Source: Alteromonadaceae bacterium
GTDB lineage: Bacteria; Pseudomonadota; Gammaproteobacteria; Enterobacterales; Alteromonadaceae
Assembly: GCA_014872785.1 (NCBI GenBank)
Contig: WKFJ01000064.1
Coordinates: 1-64,000 of the forward strand
DNA: 64,000 nucleotides
Direction: 5' to 3'
Below, piece by piece: positions 17,139 to 25,897 of the stretch. A program made the translations under genes and the position numbers. Below the pieces are notes generated by a model. The model saw nothing but the letters and a program-made list of their open reading frames with translations, searched no databases and had not been told where the DNA came from. The stretch's first letter is position 1. Every line of letters begins with the position of its first letter.

Positions 17139-18050
17139 ATGATTTCACTTAAACAACTCAATTATGCACTTGCTGTCGCTCAAACACTGCACTTTAAAAA
17201 AGCGGCGGAAGCCTGCAATGTTTCACAGTCGGCAATGAGTACTGCCATTCACGAAATGGAAAAGCAGCTTGGGTTTCAAGTGTTCGAACGCAATAACAAA
17301 CAGGTGCTCACCACCACTCAGGGTCGTGTTTTTTTACAAAAAGCACAAACGATTAAATTAGAACTAGACGAGCTGCATCAACTGTCACAACTCAATGCTG
17401 CACCATTATCGGCTCCGATGAAAATTGGCGTAATCCCCACAATCGGTCCGTATTTATTGCCCAAGGTCCTGCCAAAAGTCCGCTCGGCTTACCCCGACTT
17501 TAAACTTCACTTGGTTGAAGAGCAGTCGCATGTCTTGGTTGATATGGTGCGCCGTGGTGATTTGGATGGTGCAATTCTAGCTCTGCCATTTCCCATTGAG
17601 GGACTGATTTCGTTTGAATTTTGGCAAGAAGATTTTTATTGGATCAGTCATCAGGACGAATGTCCTAGTGGTGTTAAGGAAATCACGAGTAATGAGTTGG
17701 AACTAGAGAAACTGATGCTCTTAAAAGATGGGCATTGCCTCAAAGACCATGCCCTTGAGGCGTGCCAATTAAAAGGCGAAGACGGTGAACAAGAGTTTGC
17801 TGCCACTAGCTTACATACATTGATTCAAATGGTGGCAGGCAAAATAGGCACGACACTGGTTCCTGAAATGGCACTCGAACAACTAGTACAAAACAACACT
17901 GAAATCCGCAGTGTTCATTTAAATGAGCCGGGGCCGCACCGGCGGATAGCCCTAATCATTCGCCCCAATTATGTTCGGGTTAATGATTTAGAGTTACTTA
18001 AAAAGATGTTTTGTCAGGCCTTGCGCGAGGGGCAACACACGCCACACTAA
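17139..18050 (+). CDS. oxyR: Hydrogen-peroxide-sensing LysR-type regulator OxyR
   Basis: 303 residues. The winged helix-turn-helix at the amino end (residues about 5-62) reads LKQLNYALAVAQTLHFKKAAEACNVSQSAMSTAI. The effector domain carries the redox pair C200 and C209 within LKDGHCLKDHALEAC, with the same nine-residue spacing as E. coli C199/C208. Peroxide would form a disulfide there and switch the tetramer to its activating state. It is divergent from katG, its classic target. The start at 17139 lacks a strong ribosome binding site but gives the usual N-terminus. Confidence 0.95.
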   Translation: MISLKQLNYALAVAQTLHFKKAAEACNVSQSAMSTAIHEMEKQLGFQVFERNNKQVLTTTQGRVFLQKAQTIKLELDELHQLSQLNAAPLSAPMKIGVIPTIGPYLLPKVLPKVRSAYPDFKLHLVEEQSHVLVDMVRRGDLDGAILALPFPIEGLISFEFWQEDFYWISHQDECPSGVKEITSNELELEKLMLLKDGHCLKDHALEACQLKGEDGEQEFAATSLHTLIQMVAGKIGTTLVPEMALEQLVQNNTEIRSVHLNEPGPHRRIALIIRPNYVRVNDLELLKKMFCQALREGQHTPH

Positions 18051-18094
18051 TTCCTAAAACAGAACCAGTGCGGCGGGCATTTTTCAATCGCTAT

Positions 18095-21000
18095 TTAATT
18101 TTCGCGAACATTTAGCTTGGGTTGCAATAGCTTATATACAGCTGGGATCAACAGCATCGATAGTAGCGGGCTCACAACCATGCCGCCAAGCATAGGTGCA
18201 GCAATTCGTTGCATCACTTCACTGCCACTGCCGTCACCAAACATGATGGGGAGCAACCCGGCAATGATAGTCAGTACCGTCATTGCCTTTGGCCTCACTC
18301 TTTGCAAAGCCCCATAGCGAATTCGCTCAATTTCAGAACCTTTGCCATCCTGCCAACTGTTATTGAGGTAGAGCATCATTACCACACCAAATTCAGCGGC
18401 GACGCCGGCCAAGGCAATCATTCCCACTGCCATCGCAATTGAAAGTTGAAAGTCCAACAAATACACCAGCCATAATGACCCAGAAAGCGCGATAGGCAAG
18501 GTAGCCATAATCAGTAGCGATTGCCACAATTGACGAAACACCATTTGCAACAGTATGAAGATAATCAGTAAGGTAACCGGCACAATCAGCGTTAATTTAT
18601 CACTGACTCGCTCCATGTATTCATACTGGCCAGCCACACTCCAGGTGACCTTGCTAGGCAATTCAACACCCGCCAATGCCGCTTTGAGCTGGGCGACATA
18701 GTCTCCCACCGCGATACTGGAGTGAATATCGATAAATACCCATCCAATGGTTCTGGCATTTTCCGATTTAATTACCGAAGGGCCATCACTAATGCGTATA
18801 TCAGCCACTTGTTCCAAGGTTACCCACGCACCTGACGGACTGACAAAAGGCAGCTTTTTAAGTGCTTCTAAGTCGGTGCGATAGTTTCTCGGATAGCGTA
18901 AATTGATGGGGAAGCGCTCTTTACCCTGCACAGACTGAGTGATTGTTTGCCCACCAATTGCCAAGCGAACCGCGTCTTGAATATCGGCAATACTTAATCC
19001 ATATTGTGACGCAGCGAATCGGTTGGGCACAATATCTAAATAGCGTCCGGACATGGGGCGTTCACCAAATACCGAGCTAGTGTGAGGAATATCAGCCACC
19101 ACTTTTTCAATAATACCGGTCGCCGTTTCAATCGCCGCCAAGTCATCACCTGAGAGCTTAATACCTACCGGTGTTTTTACCCCCGTGCTAAGCATGTCTA
19201 TGCGGGTTTTAATGGGTTGTACCCAGGCATTAGTCAGGCCGGGGATCCTCACTTTGGCGTCTAGTTCTTGGATAATATCGTCTAGGGTTACTCCTTCTCG
19301 CCACTGCCTTTTGGGTTTGAGTTGAATTGTGGTTTCAATCATGGTTAGCGGTGCAGGATCAGTCGCTGTATCGGCTCTTCCCACTTTACCAAAAACCGTT
19401 TCTACCTCAGGCAAGGTCTTGATCAAACGATCCGTTTGCTGCAATACCTGTCCCGCTTCCTGAATAGAAACACCGGGCAACGTTGTGGGCATGTAGAGTA
19501 AATCGCCTTCGTCGAAAGTTGGCATAAATTCGCTACCTAGTTTTTGCCACGGGTATATCGCCGAAAACCCAATGGCCAAGGACAAAACGATGATTAAGAA
19601 GGGCCAGCGCAACGAGAGGTTCAAAAAAGGTCGATACAGCGCCTTTAACCCACGGTTAAGCCAATTACTGTCTTCTTTGACTACTTTCCCTTTGAGGCAC
19701 AAGATAATGAGGACAGGGACTAAAGTAATTGACAACGCCGCGGCAGCTGCCATAACAAAGGTTTTGGTGAATGCAAGTGGAGAAAACAGGCGCCCTTCTT
19801 GCCCTTCCAAGGCAAAAATAGGCAAAAAGCTTAACGTGATGATTAATAGTGAAAAGAATAGTGCAGGACCGACCTCGGAACAGGCCTTACTGACAATTTC
19901 TCGCTGCGGCAGCTCATTCGCATCATTTTTTTCTAAGTGTTTTTGCACGTTTTCCACCATGACAATGGCAGCGTCCACCAGCGCACCAATCGCTATCGCA
20001 ATGCCGCCCAGCGACATCAGGTTCGCGTTGATGCCGTACAAGCGCATTAAGCCAAACCCCAATAACATGGCGCAAGGTAGGCAAATAATCACCACTAAGG
20101 TCGCGCGAACATGCATAAGAAACAAGCCACACACCAACAGTACCACGAGCATTTCTTGTACTAATTTATCTTTTAAGTAGTCGATTGCGCGTTTGATTAG
20201 GCTAGTGCGGTCGTATGCGGTTTCAATCACCACTCCCTCTGGTAGCGCTTTTTGTAGCTGGGTAATTTTGGCTTTGACTTGTTCAATTACCTCTAGCGCA
20301 TTTTCACCATCTCGCATCACTACGATACCGCCCACCACTTCGCCTTCGCCGTTCCACTCGGCTACGCCACGGCGAGTTTGTGGACCTAAACGCAGGGTAG
20401 CAACATCTTTGAGTCTAATCGGTGTGCCTAGCTGGTTTTCTCTGCCTAGTGGAATGGACTCAAAGTTTTTTAAAGACGTCAAATAACCGCGACTGCGTAC
20501 CATGTATTCGGCTTCACCTAGTTCTACAACTGAGCCCCCCACTTCTCCATTGGCACGCTGAATAGCGCGCTCAATCTCGGCGAGGGTGATTTGATAATGA
20601 AGAAGTTTTAACGGGTGTACGACGACTTGATAGGTTTGCACCATGCCACCGACTTTAGCTACTTCGCTGACACCGGAGATCGATTGCAGCTCCTGCCTGA
20701 TAAACCAGTCCTGTAATCGGGTCAGGTCGCCCAGGTGTTGTGTTCCAGACGTATCGCGCAGCACATATTGAAATATCCAACCCACACCGGAAGCGTCTGG
20801 TCCAAGTTGCACCGTGACCCCGTCAGGCAATATATTTTGAGCTTGGTTTAAATATTCCATCACCCTAGCCCGTGCCCAATATAAGTCAGTGCCTTCTTCA
20901 AAAATCACATAAAGGTAGGCATCGCCAAAAAAGGAGAAACCACGCACGGTCTGACTGCCGGGAACCGACATAAGCAAGCTCGACAAAGGGTAAGTAATTT

Positions 21001-21190
21001 GCTCTTCTACCAAGTCAGGGGATTGCCCTGGATAATTGACCTTCACTATGACCTGTACATCACTGAGATCCGGTATGGCATCTATAGGCGTCTTCAACAT
21101 GGACTGAAAGCCAATAGCGACCAGCAAAGTGGTGGTTAATAGCACGAGTAATGGCCAGCGCAAGCTTGTCTGAATAATATGAGTCAACAT
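18095..21190 (-). CDS. cusA: Heavy-metal efflux RND pump, CusA type
   Basis: 1031 residues, the inner-membrane proton-driven trimer that expels Cu(I)/Ag(I) or related metals. The N-terminal TM helix is followed by TPIDAIPDLSDVQVIV, characteristic of the CusA/CzcA family. TM4 carries GALVDAAIVMVENV, with the proton-relay acidic residue seen in CusA rather than the DxxxD arrangement of CzcA. Two large periplasmic loops and twelve TM helices are evident. The central FMPTFDEGDLLYMPTTLPG segment is diagnostic of the CusA group. It is co-transcribed with the adaptor gene (9-base gap). Metal specificity is inferred from family and from the neighbouring methionine/cysteine-rich protein. Confidence 0.9.
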   Translation of the reverse strand: MLTHIIQTSLRWPLLVLLTTTLLVAIGFQSMLKTPIDAIPDLSDVQVIVKVNYPGQSPDLVEEQITYPLSSLLMSVPGSQTVRGFSFFGDAYLYVIFEEGTDLYWARARVMEYLNQAQNILPDGVTVQLGPDASGVGWIFQYVLRDTSGTQHLGDLTRLQDWFIRQELQSISGVSEVAKVGGMVQTYQVVVHPLKLLHYQITLAEIERAIQRANGEVGGSVVELGEAEYMVRSRGYLTSLKNFESIPLGRENQLGTPIRLKDVATLRLGPQTRRGVAEWNGEGEVVGGIVVMRDGENALEVIEQVKAKITQLQKALPEGVVIETAYDRTSLIKRAIDYLKDKLVQEMLVVLLVCGLFLMHVRATLVVIICLPCAMLLGFGLMRLYGINANLMSLGGIAIAIGALVDAAIVMVENVQKHLEKNDANELPQREIVSKACSEVGPALFFSLLIITLSFLPIFALEGQEGRLFSPLAFTKTFVMAAAAALSITLVPVLIILCLKGKVVKEDSNWLNRGLKALYRPFLNLSLRWPFLIIVLSLAIGFSAIYPWQKLGSEFMPTFDEGDLLYMPTTLPGVSIQEAGQVLQQTDRLIKTLPEVETVFGKVGRADTATDPAPLTMIETTIQLKPKRQWREGVTLDDIIQELDAKVRIPGLTNAWVQPIKTRIDMLSTGVKTPVGIKLSGDDLAAIETATGIIEKVVADIPHTSSVFGERPMSGRYLDIVPNRFAASQYGLSIADIQDAVRLAIGGQTITQSVQGKERFPINLRYPRNYRTDLEALKKLPFVSPSGAWVTLEQVADIRISDGPSVIKSENARTIGWVFIDIHSSIAVGDYVAQLKAALAGVELPSKVTWSVAGQYEYMERVSDKLTLIVPVTLLIIFILLQMVFRQLWQSLLIMATLPIALSGSLWLVYLLDFQLSIAMAVGMIALAGVAAEFGVVMMLYLNNSWQDGKGSEIERIRYGALQRVRPKAMTVLTIIAGLLPIMFGDGSGSEVMQRIAAPMLGGMVVSPLLSMLLIPAVYKLLQPKLNVREN

Positions 21191-21199
21191 GCCAGGCTC

Positions 21200-22420
21200 C
21201 TAGTGTTGATGCTGCATGGCAGCCGCATCTGATTCACTGGCATTACTGTTGGTTGTGATATTCGACAAACTAGCTTCTGCATCAAGCAAAAATTGCCCCG
21301 AGGTCACCACCTTGTCGCCAAGTGCTAACCCTGAGAGGATCTCGGCACGACCATTGGTGACAATGCCTACTTCGACATCTTTACGTATGAATGTTCCCGA
21401 GTCCGTTTGCACAAATACACGATTGTGTTGTTCTGTTTGAATAAGGGAATCAACTGAGATATTAAGTGCTTCTTTTGGCCCTGCGTAAATACGTACATTG
21501 GCCAACATATCTGGTTTGATGCGCAATTCTGGGTTTTCCAGTGCAATCCTCACTTGCAACGTGCGAGTTACCGGATCCAGTGTCGGGTAGATAAACTCGA
21601 CGCTACCTTCTAACTCATAAAGGCTAAGTGAAGGAATATCTAGCTCGACACTTTTACCTACCTCCACCCAATTAATTTGATGCTCAAAAATATCGGCGAT
21701 AACCCAAACCCTTGATAAATCAGCGAGCGTAACAATACGATTTTCAGGTTGCGCATACATGCCTTCTCTCACCTCAAGTGCTGAGACAATGCCATCGTTT
21801 TGAGCGTAATACGGCACGCGATAAAAGACTTCGCGGGACTTTTCTAATTGACCGACTAACTCGTTACTAAAACCCAGTAGTCTTAATCGTTGCCGTCCTC
21901 TTTCTAACAGGTCGGGGTTGCGGTAATCCGAATTGAGTAACGAAAGAAAGTCCTCTTGTGCCACCAGCAGCTCTGGTGCATATATCTTGTATAGCAGCTG
22001 CCCCTTTTTTACTTCTTGCCCAAGCGAGTTTACCGTCAGTTGCTCCAGCCAACCAGACGCGCGCGGATGCAAATGGGTTAATCCGGTTTCGTCGAACTGT
22101 ACTGAACCATAGGTGCTGATAAACCGCCAGAGACGGCTAAACTGAACTGCCTCGGTGGTTAACGCCATTGCCTGCTGCATGGCACCTGACACCGACACCT
22201 CTACCGCGCTTTGAGGCTTGGTTTGCCGAGCAACCAAATCCATGCCGCAAATCGGACAGGTGCCAGCGTGATCTTTGACTATATGACTATGCATGGGACA
22301 GACATAGCGAACATTTTGGGTAAGGATATCTGCAACGGGCTCTAACTCAGTCTGCGATTGTGCAAACGAAGGCTGAGTGAACAAAACAACAACAATAAAT
22401 AATGAGCGATATAAACTCAT
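21200..22420 (-). CDS. cusB: CusB-type periplasmic adaptor with heavy-metal-binding domain
   Basis: 406 residues from the ATG at 22420, preceded by a well-placed GGAG; an upstream in-frame start at 22444 is less likely. A signal peptide (MSLYRSLFIVVVLFTQPSFA) is followed by a short heavy-metal-binding domain with CPMH and CPICGM motifs (about 40-65). The membrane-fusion protein body follows: lipoyl/barrel-sandwich halves (HLHPRASGWLEQL; KKGQLLYKIYAPELL), a helical hairpin, and beta-barrel and membrane-proximal domains. A histidine/methionine-rich tail closes the protein (AAAMQHQH). It links CusA to an outer-membrane channel. No cusC gene lies in this operon. Confidence 0.9.
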   Translation of the reverse strand: MSLYRSLFIVVVLFTQPSFAQSQTELEPVADILTQNVRYVCPMHSHIVKDHAGTCPICGMDLVARQTKPQSAVEVSVSGAMQQAMALTTEAVQFSRLWRFISTYGSVQFDETGLTHLHPRASGWLEQLTVNSLGQEVKKGQLLYKIYAPELLVAQEDFLSLLNSDYRNPDLLERGRQRLRLLGFSNELVGQLEKSREVFYRVPYYAQNDGIVSALEVREGMYAQPENRIVTLADLSRVWVIADIFEHQINWVEVGKSVELDIPSLSLYELEGSVEFIYPTLDPVTRTLQVRIALENPELRIKPDMLANVRIYAGPKEALNISVDSLIQTEQHNRVFVQTDSGTFIRKDVEVGIVTNGRAEILSGLALGDKVVTSGQFLLDAEASLSNITTNSNASESDAAAMQHQH

Positions 22421-22468
22421 GAAAATCTCCAATAAAAACAACAAACAAAATCGAAAAATTGTGTTTGC

Positions 22469-22912
22469 TTAACTTATAGGAGGTATGACATCACTCAGGT
22501 AAGGAGATACGGGTAACTGCCGCGTATCAGATGTTGAAAGTGAATTGGCTAAATTGGTGAGTGGTGTCGACGCGCTAACAATGGCAAAACCGCTACTGCT
22601 ACATTCGTGCTCACAACCATTACAGCCAGTTTCGCAGCACTGAGTGCTGTTACTATCATCCTTATCTGCACAGCAGTCGTGTTCTGTAGACATGCCGTTC
22701 TCTGAAGACAGACTTTGCTCTTGGCTATCCTGCATTTGATGCATAGAGTGGTCGTTTTGACCATGAGGCTGTTTGGCATGTACCTCATGCTTTGACTGAC
22801 TTGAGGCTTGGGTTGAAACTGCGTCTTTTTCTACTTGCACCATAACACTCGCCCCGGCAAAAGTCGGAAAGCTCAGTATTAACACCAATAGATAAAGGAA
22901 AGCCGTTTTCAT
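22469..22912 (-). CDS. Secreted Cys/His/Met-rich probable metal-binding protein
   Basis: 147 residues. A signal peptide (MKTAFLYLLVLILSFPTFAGA) precedes a low-complexity hydrophilic region. That region holds a His/Met stretch (HGQNDHSMHQMQ, about 50-61) and a dense cysteine cluster (DCCADKDD, then QCCETGCNGCEHEC, about 79-105), then an uncharged tail. This composition is typical of periplasmic copper-handling accessory proteins, some of which are called CopL-like, but I cannot assign a named family. It is the first gene of the efflux operon, 48 bases before cusB. It may buffer or present Cu(I)/Ag(I) to the pump. Confidence 0.75.
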   Translation of the reverse strand: MKTAFLYLLVLILSFPTFAGASVMVQVEKDAVSTQASSQSKHEVHAKQPHGQNDHSMHQMQDSQEQSLSSENGMSTEHDCCADKDDSNSTQCCETGCNGCEHECSSSGFAIVSASTPLTNLANSLSTSDTRQLPVSPYLSDVIPPIS

Positions 22913-23010
22913 AGGCGAAATACTATCCTATCTTTCGCAAATAGCAATGGTATTGAACTGGCTGATTCGACGCTTTATCCAAATTTGAGCTGAGAAATAG
23001 AGGCTTCAGG

Positions 23011-23241
23011 CTATTTAATGTTCTTGAGTTTTGCTTCAGCAATAAGTGGTTTTACTTGTTCAATGATTTGCCATTTGCGCTCGTCATCCAAATAAAACCA
23101 ATTATCGACGTCATTGCGCTGTCTAAAACAGCCCATGCAAACATCGTTATCATCAAATTTGCACACCGCCTGACAGGGGCTGACAGGACGGCTTTTTTCT
23201 GAGCTAAGAGAACTAGAGTTTTTGTTTGTACTGCTCGCCAT
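23011..23241 (-). CDS. DUF1289 family protein
   Basis: 76 residues. The conserved core is SPCQAVCKFDDNDVCMGCFR, with four cysteines spaced C-x3-C-x7-C-x2-C, followed by the tryptophan and acid-lysine helix (NWFYLDDERKWQII). This matches DUF1289, a small cysteine protein often described as a putative Fe-S protein; its role is unknown. It lies 12 bases downstream of the coiled-coil membrane protein gene and probably shares its transcript. Confidence 0.85.
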   Translation of the reverse strand: MASSTNKNSSSLSSEKSRPVSPCQAVCKFDDNDVCMGCFRQRNDVDNWFYLDDERKWQIIEQVKPLIAEAKLKNIK

Positions 23242-23253
23242 AAACCCTAAGAC

Positions 23254-24081
23254 TTAACCACCGACGGGAGTCGTTCCGCCACCCGTTGTTGTTGCAGTTT
23301 CTGCTACAACAGGTTCAGGCTTGGGTTGATTAGCTTGCGCAGCTGCGCGTCGCTGGGCATTTTCCAACTGTGTTTTTAACTCTTCGAGTGAGTTAACACG
23401 CTCTACTAAGGCTTCGATACGAAGTGCAGCAGTGGCGAGTTGATCGGTCATGTCTTGCACGTTTTCTTGTGTTGTGGCGCTGGTGAGCACCACACTTTCG
23501 ATAGATGACGTTAGCTGCTGAGCTTTGTTCAATTGCGTATCAACTTGTTCCTGCAACACCGCCATATTAGTAGTACTGAGGCTGACGTCACTTTCTAACC
23601 CTGAGATGAGCTTCTTCTGAGCCTGAAAGTCTTTGTTTACTTTGCTTTCTAAATCTTTGATTTCACTTTGATTGCGACGCCATGCACTGGCCCAAAGTTT
23701 ATCCATTTCCTGCCAAAGTACTTCTGTTTTGTCTTTTAACTCATTTACTTGTACACGCAATGCAACGGCAGATTGGTCAAGCTCTTCGCCAGTTGCCGAG
23801 AGTTTTCTTTCAAGCTCATAAATGCGATCTTGAGCATCCGTTAGCATTTGTTGCTGCTTGAGACTTAAATCATAGAGAAAGTAGCTCGCCCCAAATGCAC
23901 CCAGCACCATAAAAAACGCCAAAACACCCCAGACGCCACCGGATGATTTTACGACGGGCGGTTCATTATCAAGCGCAACATCAGCGCCTTTACTGGGTTT
24001 TACATTGCGGCCGTGGAAAGCTTCGCGGTCTTCCCTGTCTAACACAATTTTCGGAATGTTATCAAACTTATCCGTGGACAT
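23254..24081 (-). CDS. Single-pass inner-membrane coiled-coil protein, unknown function
   Basis: 275 residues. A charged cytoplasmic head (about 1-48) is followed by one TM helix (GVLAFFMVLGAFGASYFLYDL, about 49-69). A long periplasmic heptad-rich region follows (about 70-245), and the Ala/Thr/Gly-rich tail ends in GGGTTPVGG. There is no catalytic motif. The topology resembles envelope spacer or scaffold proteins. It is divergent from the PLP-enzyme gene and upstream of the DUF1289 gene. I do not recognise a named family. Confidence 0.75.
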   Translation of the reverse strand: MSTDKFDNIPKIVLDREDREAFHGRNVKPSKGADVALDNEPPVVKSSGGVWGVLAFFMVLGAFGASYFLYDLSLKQQQMLTDAQDRIYELERKLSATGEELDQSAVALRVQVNELKDKTEVLWQEMDKLWASAWRRNQSEIKDLESKVNKDFQAQKKLISGLESDVSLSTTNMAVLQEQVDTQLNKAQQLTSSIESVVLTSATTQENVQDMTDQLATAALRIEALVERVNSLEELKTQLENAQRRAAAQANQPKPEPVVAETATTTGGGTTPVGG

Positions 24082-24316
24082 TATGAATCTCTATCACTGA
24101 ATCGAACTACATTTGCTTTCACAGCAAATACGAATGGGATACTACCAATTTCGCGTAAGATAGCATGTTTCAAAAGTTTATGGGTATGGTTTTGAGCGCA
24201 AATAACCGCTATTTCAGAGAAAAACTGGTAACAAATTAATTTTTGTCACGTCCTTCAACCACAAATGAATTGTGCTAGTATCGCCGCATTGTTTTTGGCT
24301 CCTGAGGAGACATTCT

Positions 24317-25360
24317 TTGACCACTAAGACTCCCGTCACTTTTCAGCACATCGCAGACGCGCACAAACGCATTGCCAGTATTATCTCGAATACGCCAATC
24401 GTCGAGTCGAGTTTACTAAACAAGTGGCTAGGTCATCGAATTTTATTCAAAGCAGAGTGTTTACAAAAAACCGGTGCCTTTAAGATGCGCGGTGCCTGTA
24501 ATGTGCTTGCACATTTAAGTGAACTAGGGCAGCTGCCCAAGCGCATTGTGGCAAACAGTTCTGGCAATCACGCCCAAGCAGTAGCCTTTGCTGCCGCCCA
24601 CTTTAACATTCCCGCCACAATATTTACTGCGAGTAATGTGTCTGTGGTGAAAGCCGCTGCGACTGAATATTACGGTGCAGAGGTACTCAAGTTCCCTACT
24701 CGCCTACAGGCAGATGCGGCCGTGGCAGAGGCGGCGAAGGAAGAAGGCACCTTATGGATACCGCCCTATAATCACAACGACATTATTGCTGGCCAAGGTA
24801 CTGCGGCGTATGAAGCATTACAAGAATTACAAAATGTTGATTTGGTGGCTGCGCCTTGTGGTGGTGGCGGTTTGCTTTCAGGCTCGTTGATAGCCACGAG
24901 AGAGCTTGCCCCTCATGCGAAGGTTATTGGTGCAGAACCCCTTATGGCCAATGACGCTGCACGTTCGCTTAGACTCGGTAAAATCGTCGGTTTAGAAAAG
25001 CCTGCGGTTACTTTCGCCGATGGTGCAGCGACCCCAATGGTGGGTGAGCTTACTTTCCCTTACCTACAACAAACAGATGGTTTTTATGAAGTCGATGAGA
25101 ACCGGATTGCCTATTGGACTCAGTGGCTACAGCATTTGCTAAAACTGCATATTGAACCCACGTGCGCTATGACAATGGAAGCGGTTGTGCAGTGGCTAAT
25201 TGAGCAAAAACCTAGTGAACCACAAACGGTTCTGGTGCTTATCTCCGGTGGCAATATTGCTGAGACAATGATGCGAGCGGTATGGCAAGAAGATCACTTG
25301 CAAACCTTACCATCTTTGAATGTAAGTACAGCGCAAGAAGCTCAAAACCTAGCAAGCTAA
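24317..25360 (+). CDS. PLP-dependent threonine/serine dehydratase or serine racemase
   Basis: 347 residues from the TTG at 24317. I chose it because TGAGGAG lies seven bases upstream and the fold starts soon after; an in-frame GTG at 24272 adds 15 unlikely residues. The fold-type II PLP signature includes the Schiff-base lysine in QKTGAFKMRGA, the substrate-binding ANSSGNHAQ loop, the phosphate-binding GGGGLLSG loop and the C-terminal LISGGN serine. There is no ACT regulatory domain, so it resembles catabolic TdcB-type threonine deaminase or serine racemase rather than biosynthetic IlvA. The two activities cannot be separated by eye. Confidence 0.88.
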   Translation: MTTKTPVTFQHIADAHKRIASIISNTPIVESSLLNKWLGHRILFKAECLQKTGAFKMRGACNVLAHLSELGQLPKRIVANSSGNHAQAVAFAAAHFNIPATIFTASNVSVVKAAATEYYGAEVLKFPTRLQADAAVAEAAKEEGTLWIPPYNHNDIIAGQGTAAYEALQELQNVDLVAAPCGGGGLLSGSLIATRELAPHAKVIGAEPLMANDAARSLRLGKIVGLEKPAVTFADGAATPMVGELTFPYLQQTDGFYEVDENRIAYWTQWLQHLLKLHIEPTCAMTMEAVVQWLIEQKPSEPQTVLVLISGGNIAETMMRAVWQEDHLQTLPSLNVSTAQEAQNLAS

Positions 25361-25370
25361 TCTTCAGTAT

Positions 25371-25847
25371 TTATTGCTGTTTCACGTAATAAAGGCAGTC
25401 TTTAAGTCCCCCGGGAACAGGCTCTGGGTAGTCTGTTGGGATGAATCCCAACTGCAAATACAATGATTTAGCCGCGTGATTACCGGGCAAGACAAACAGT
25501 GAAAAATCCTCAGCGTCTTGCACGTTAGGAGCTTGTTCTAGCATTTTATGCATGAGCACTTTCCCCAGACCTTTGCCTCGATGAGAGGGCGATACGGCCA
25601 CGCGGCCAAAATGATGCCGTCCCAAACGCACATAGGTCTGTGCGAAACCAAGGAATTCGTTTTTCTTATTTGTGAGGAAGAAACTATGGAGTTCAGCAAG
25701 TTTGATATCTTTATTGAACTGTTCGGCAGAGCAATGAAACTCGAGTCCGGGTCCGCCCCAAGTAAACAAGGCTTGAGCATCGGGAAACCAGCTTTTTAAT
25801 ACCTTGCCAATGTTTTCATCAGCGACTTTTAGACAATATTCTTCCAT
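25371..25847 (-). CDS. GNAT family N-acetyltransferase
   Basis: 158 residues, one GNAT domain. The acetyl-CoA-binding signature HFGRVAVSPSHRGKGLGKVLMHKML contains the Q/RxxGxG/A turn (HRGKGLG, about 91-97). It is followed by FSLFVLPGNHAAKSLYLQLGF, the usual N-x-x-A-x-x-L-Y-x-x-x-G-F motif. The acceptor is unknown. It is convergent with the PLP-enzyme gene, 10 bases apart. Confidence 0.88.
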   Translation of the reverse strand: MEEYCLKVADENIGKVLKSWFPDAQALFTWGGPGLEFHCSAEQFNKDIKLAELHSFFLTNKKNEFLGFAQTYVRLGRHHFGRVAVSPSHRGKGLGKVLMHKMLEQAPNVQDAEDFSLFVLPGNHAAKSLYLQLGFIPTDYPEPVPGGLKDCLYYVKQQ

Positions 25848-25897
25848 GTACCATGTGCTCGGCGCCTGTTACAAGACGCCGAAATATTAAGGATTAA

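Noticed and set aside
19572..20180. Long plus-strand frame opposite cusA (202 codons)
   Set aside because: A shadow of the cusA coding sequence in another frame; no ribosome binding site or recognisable protein.
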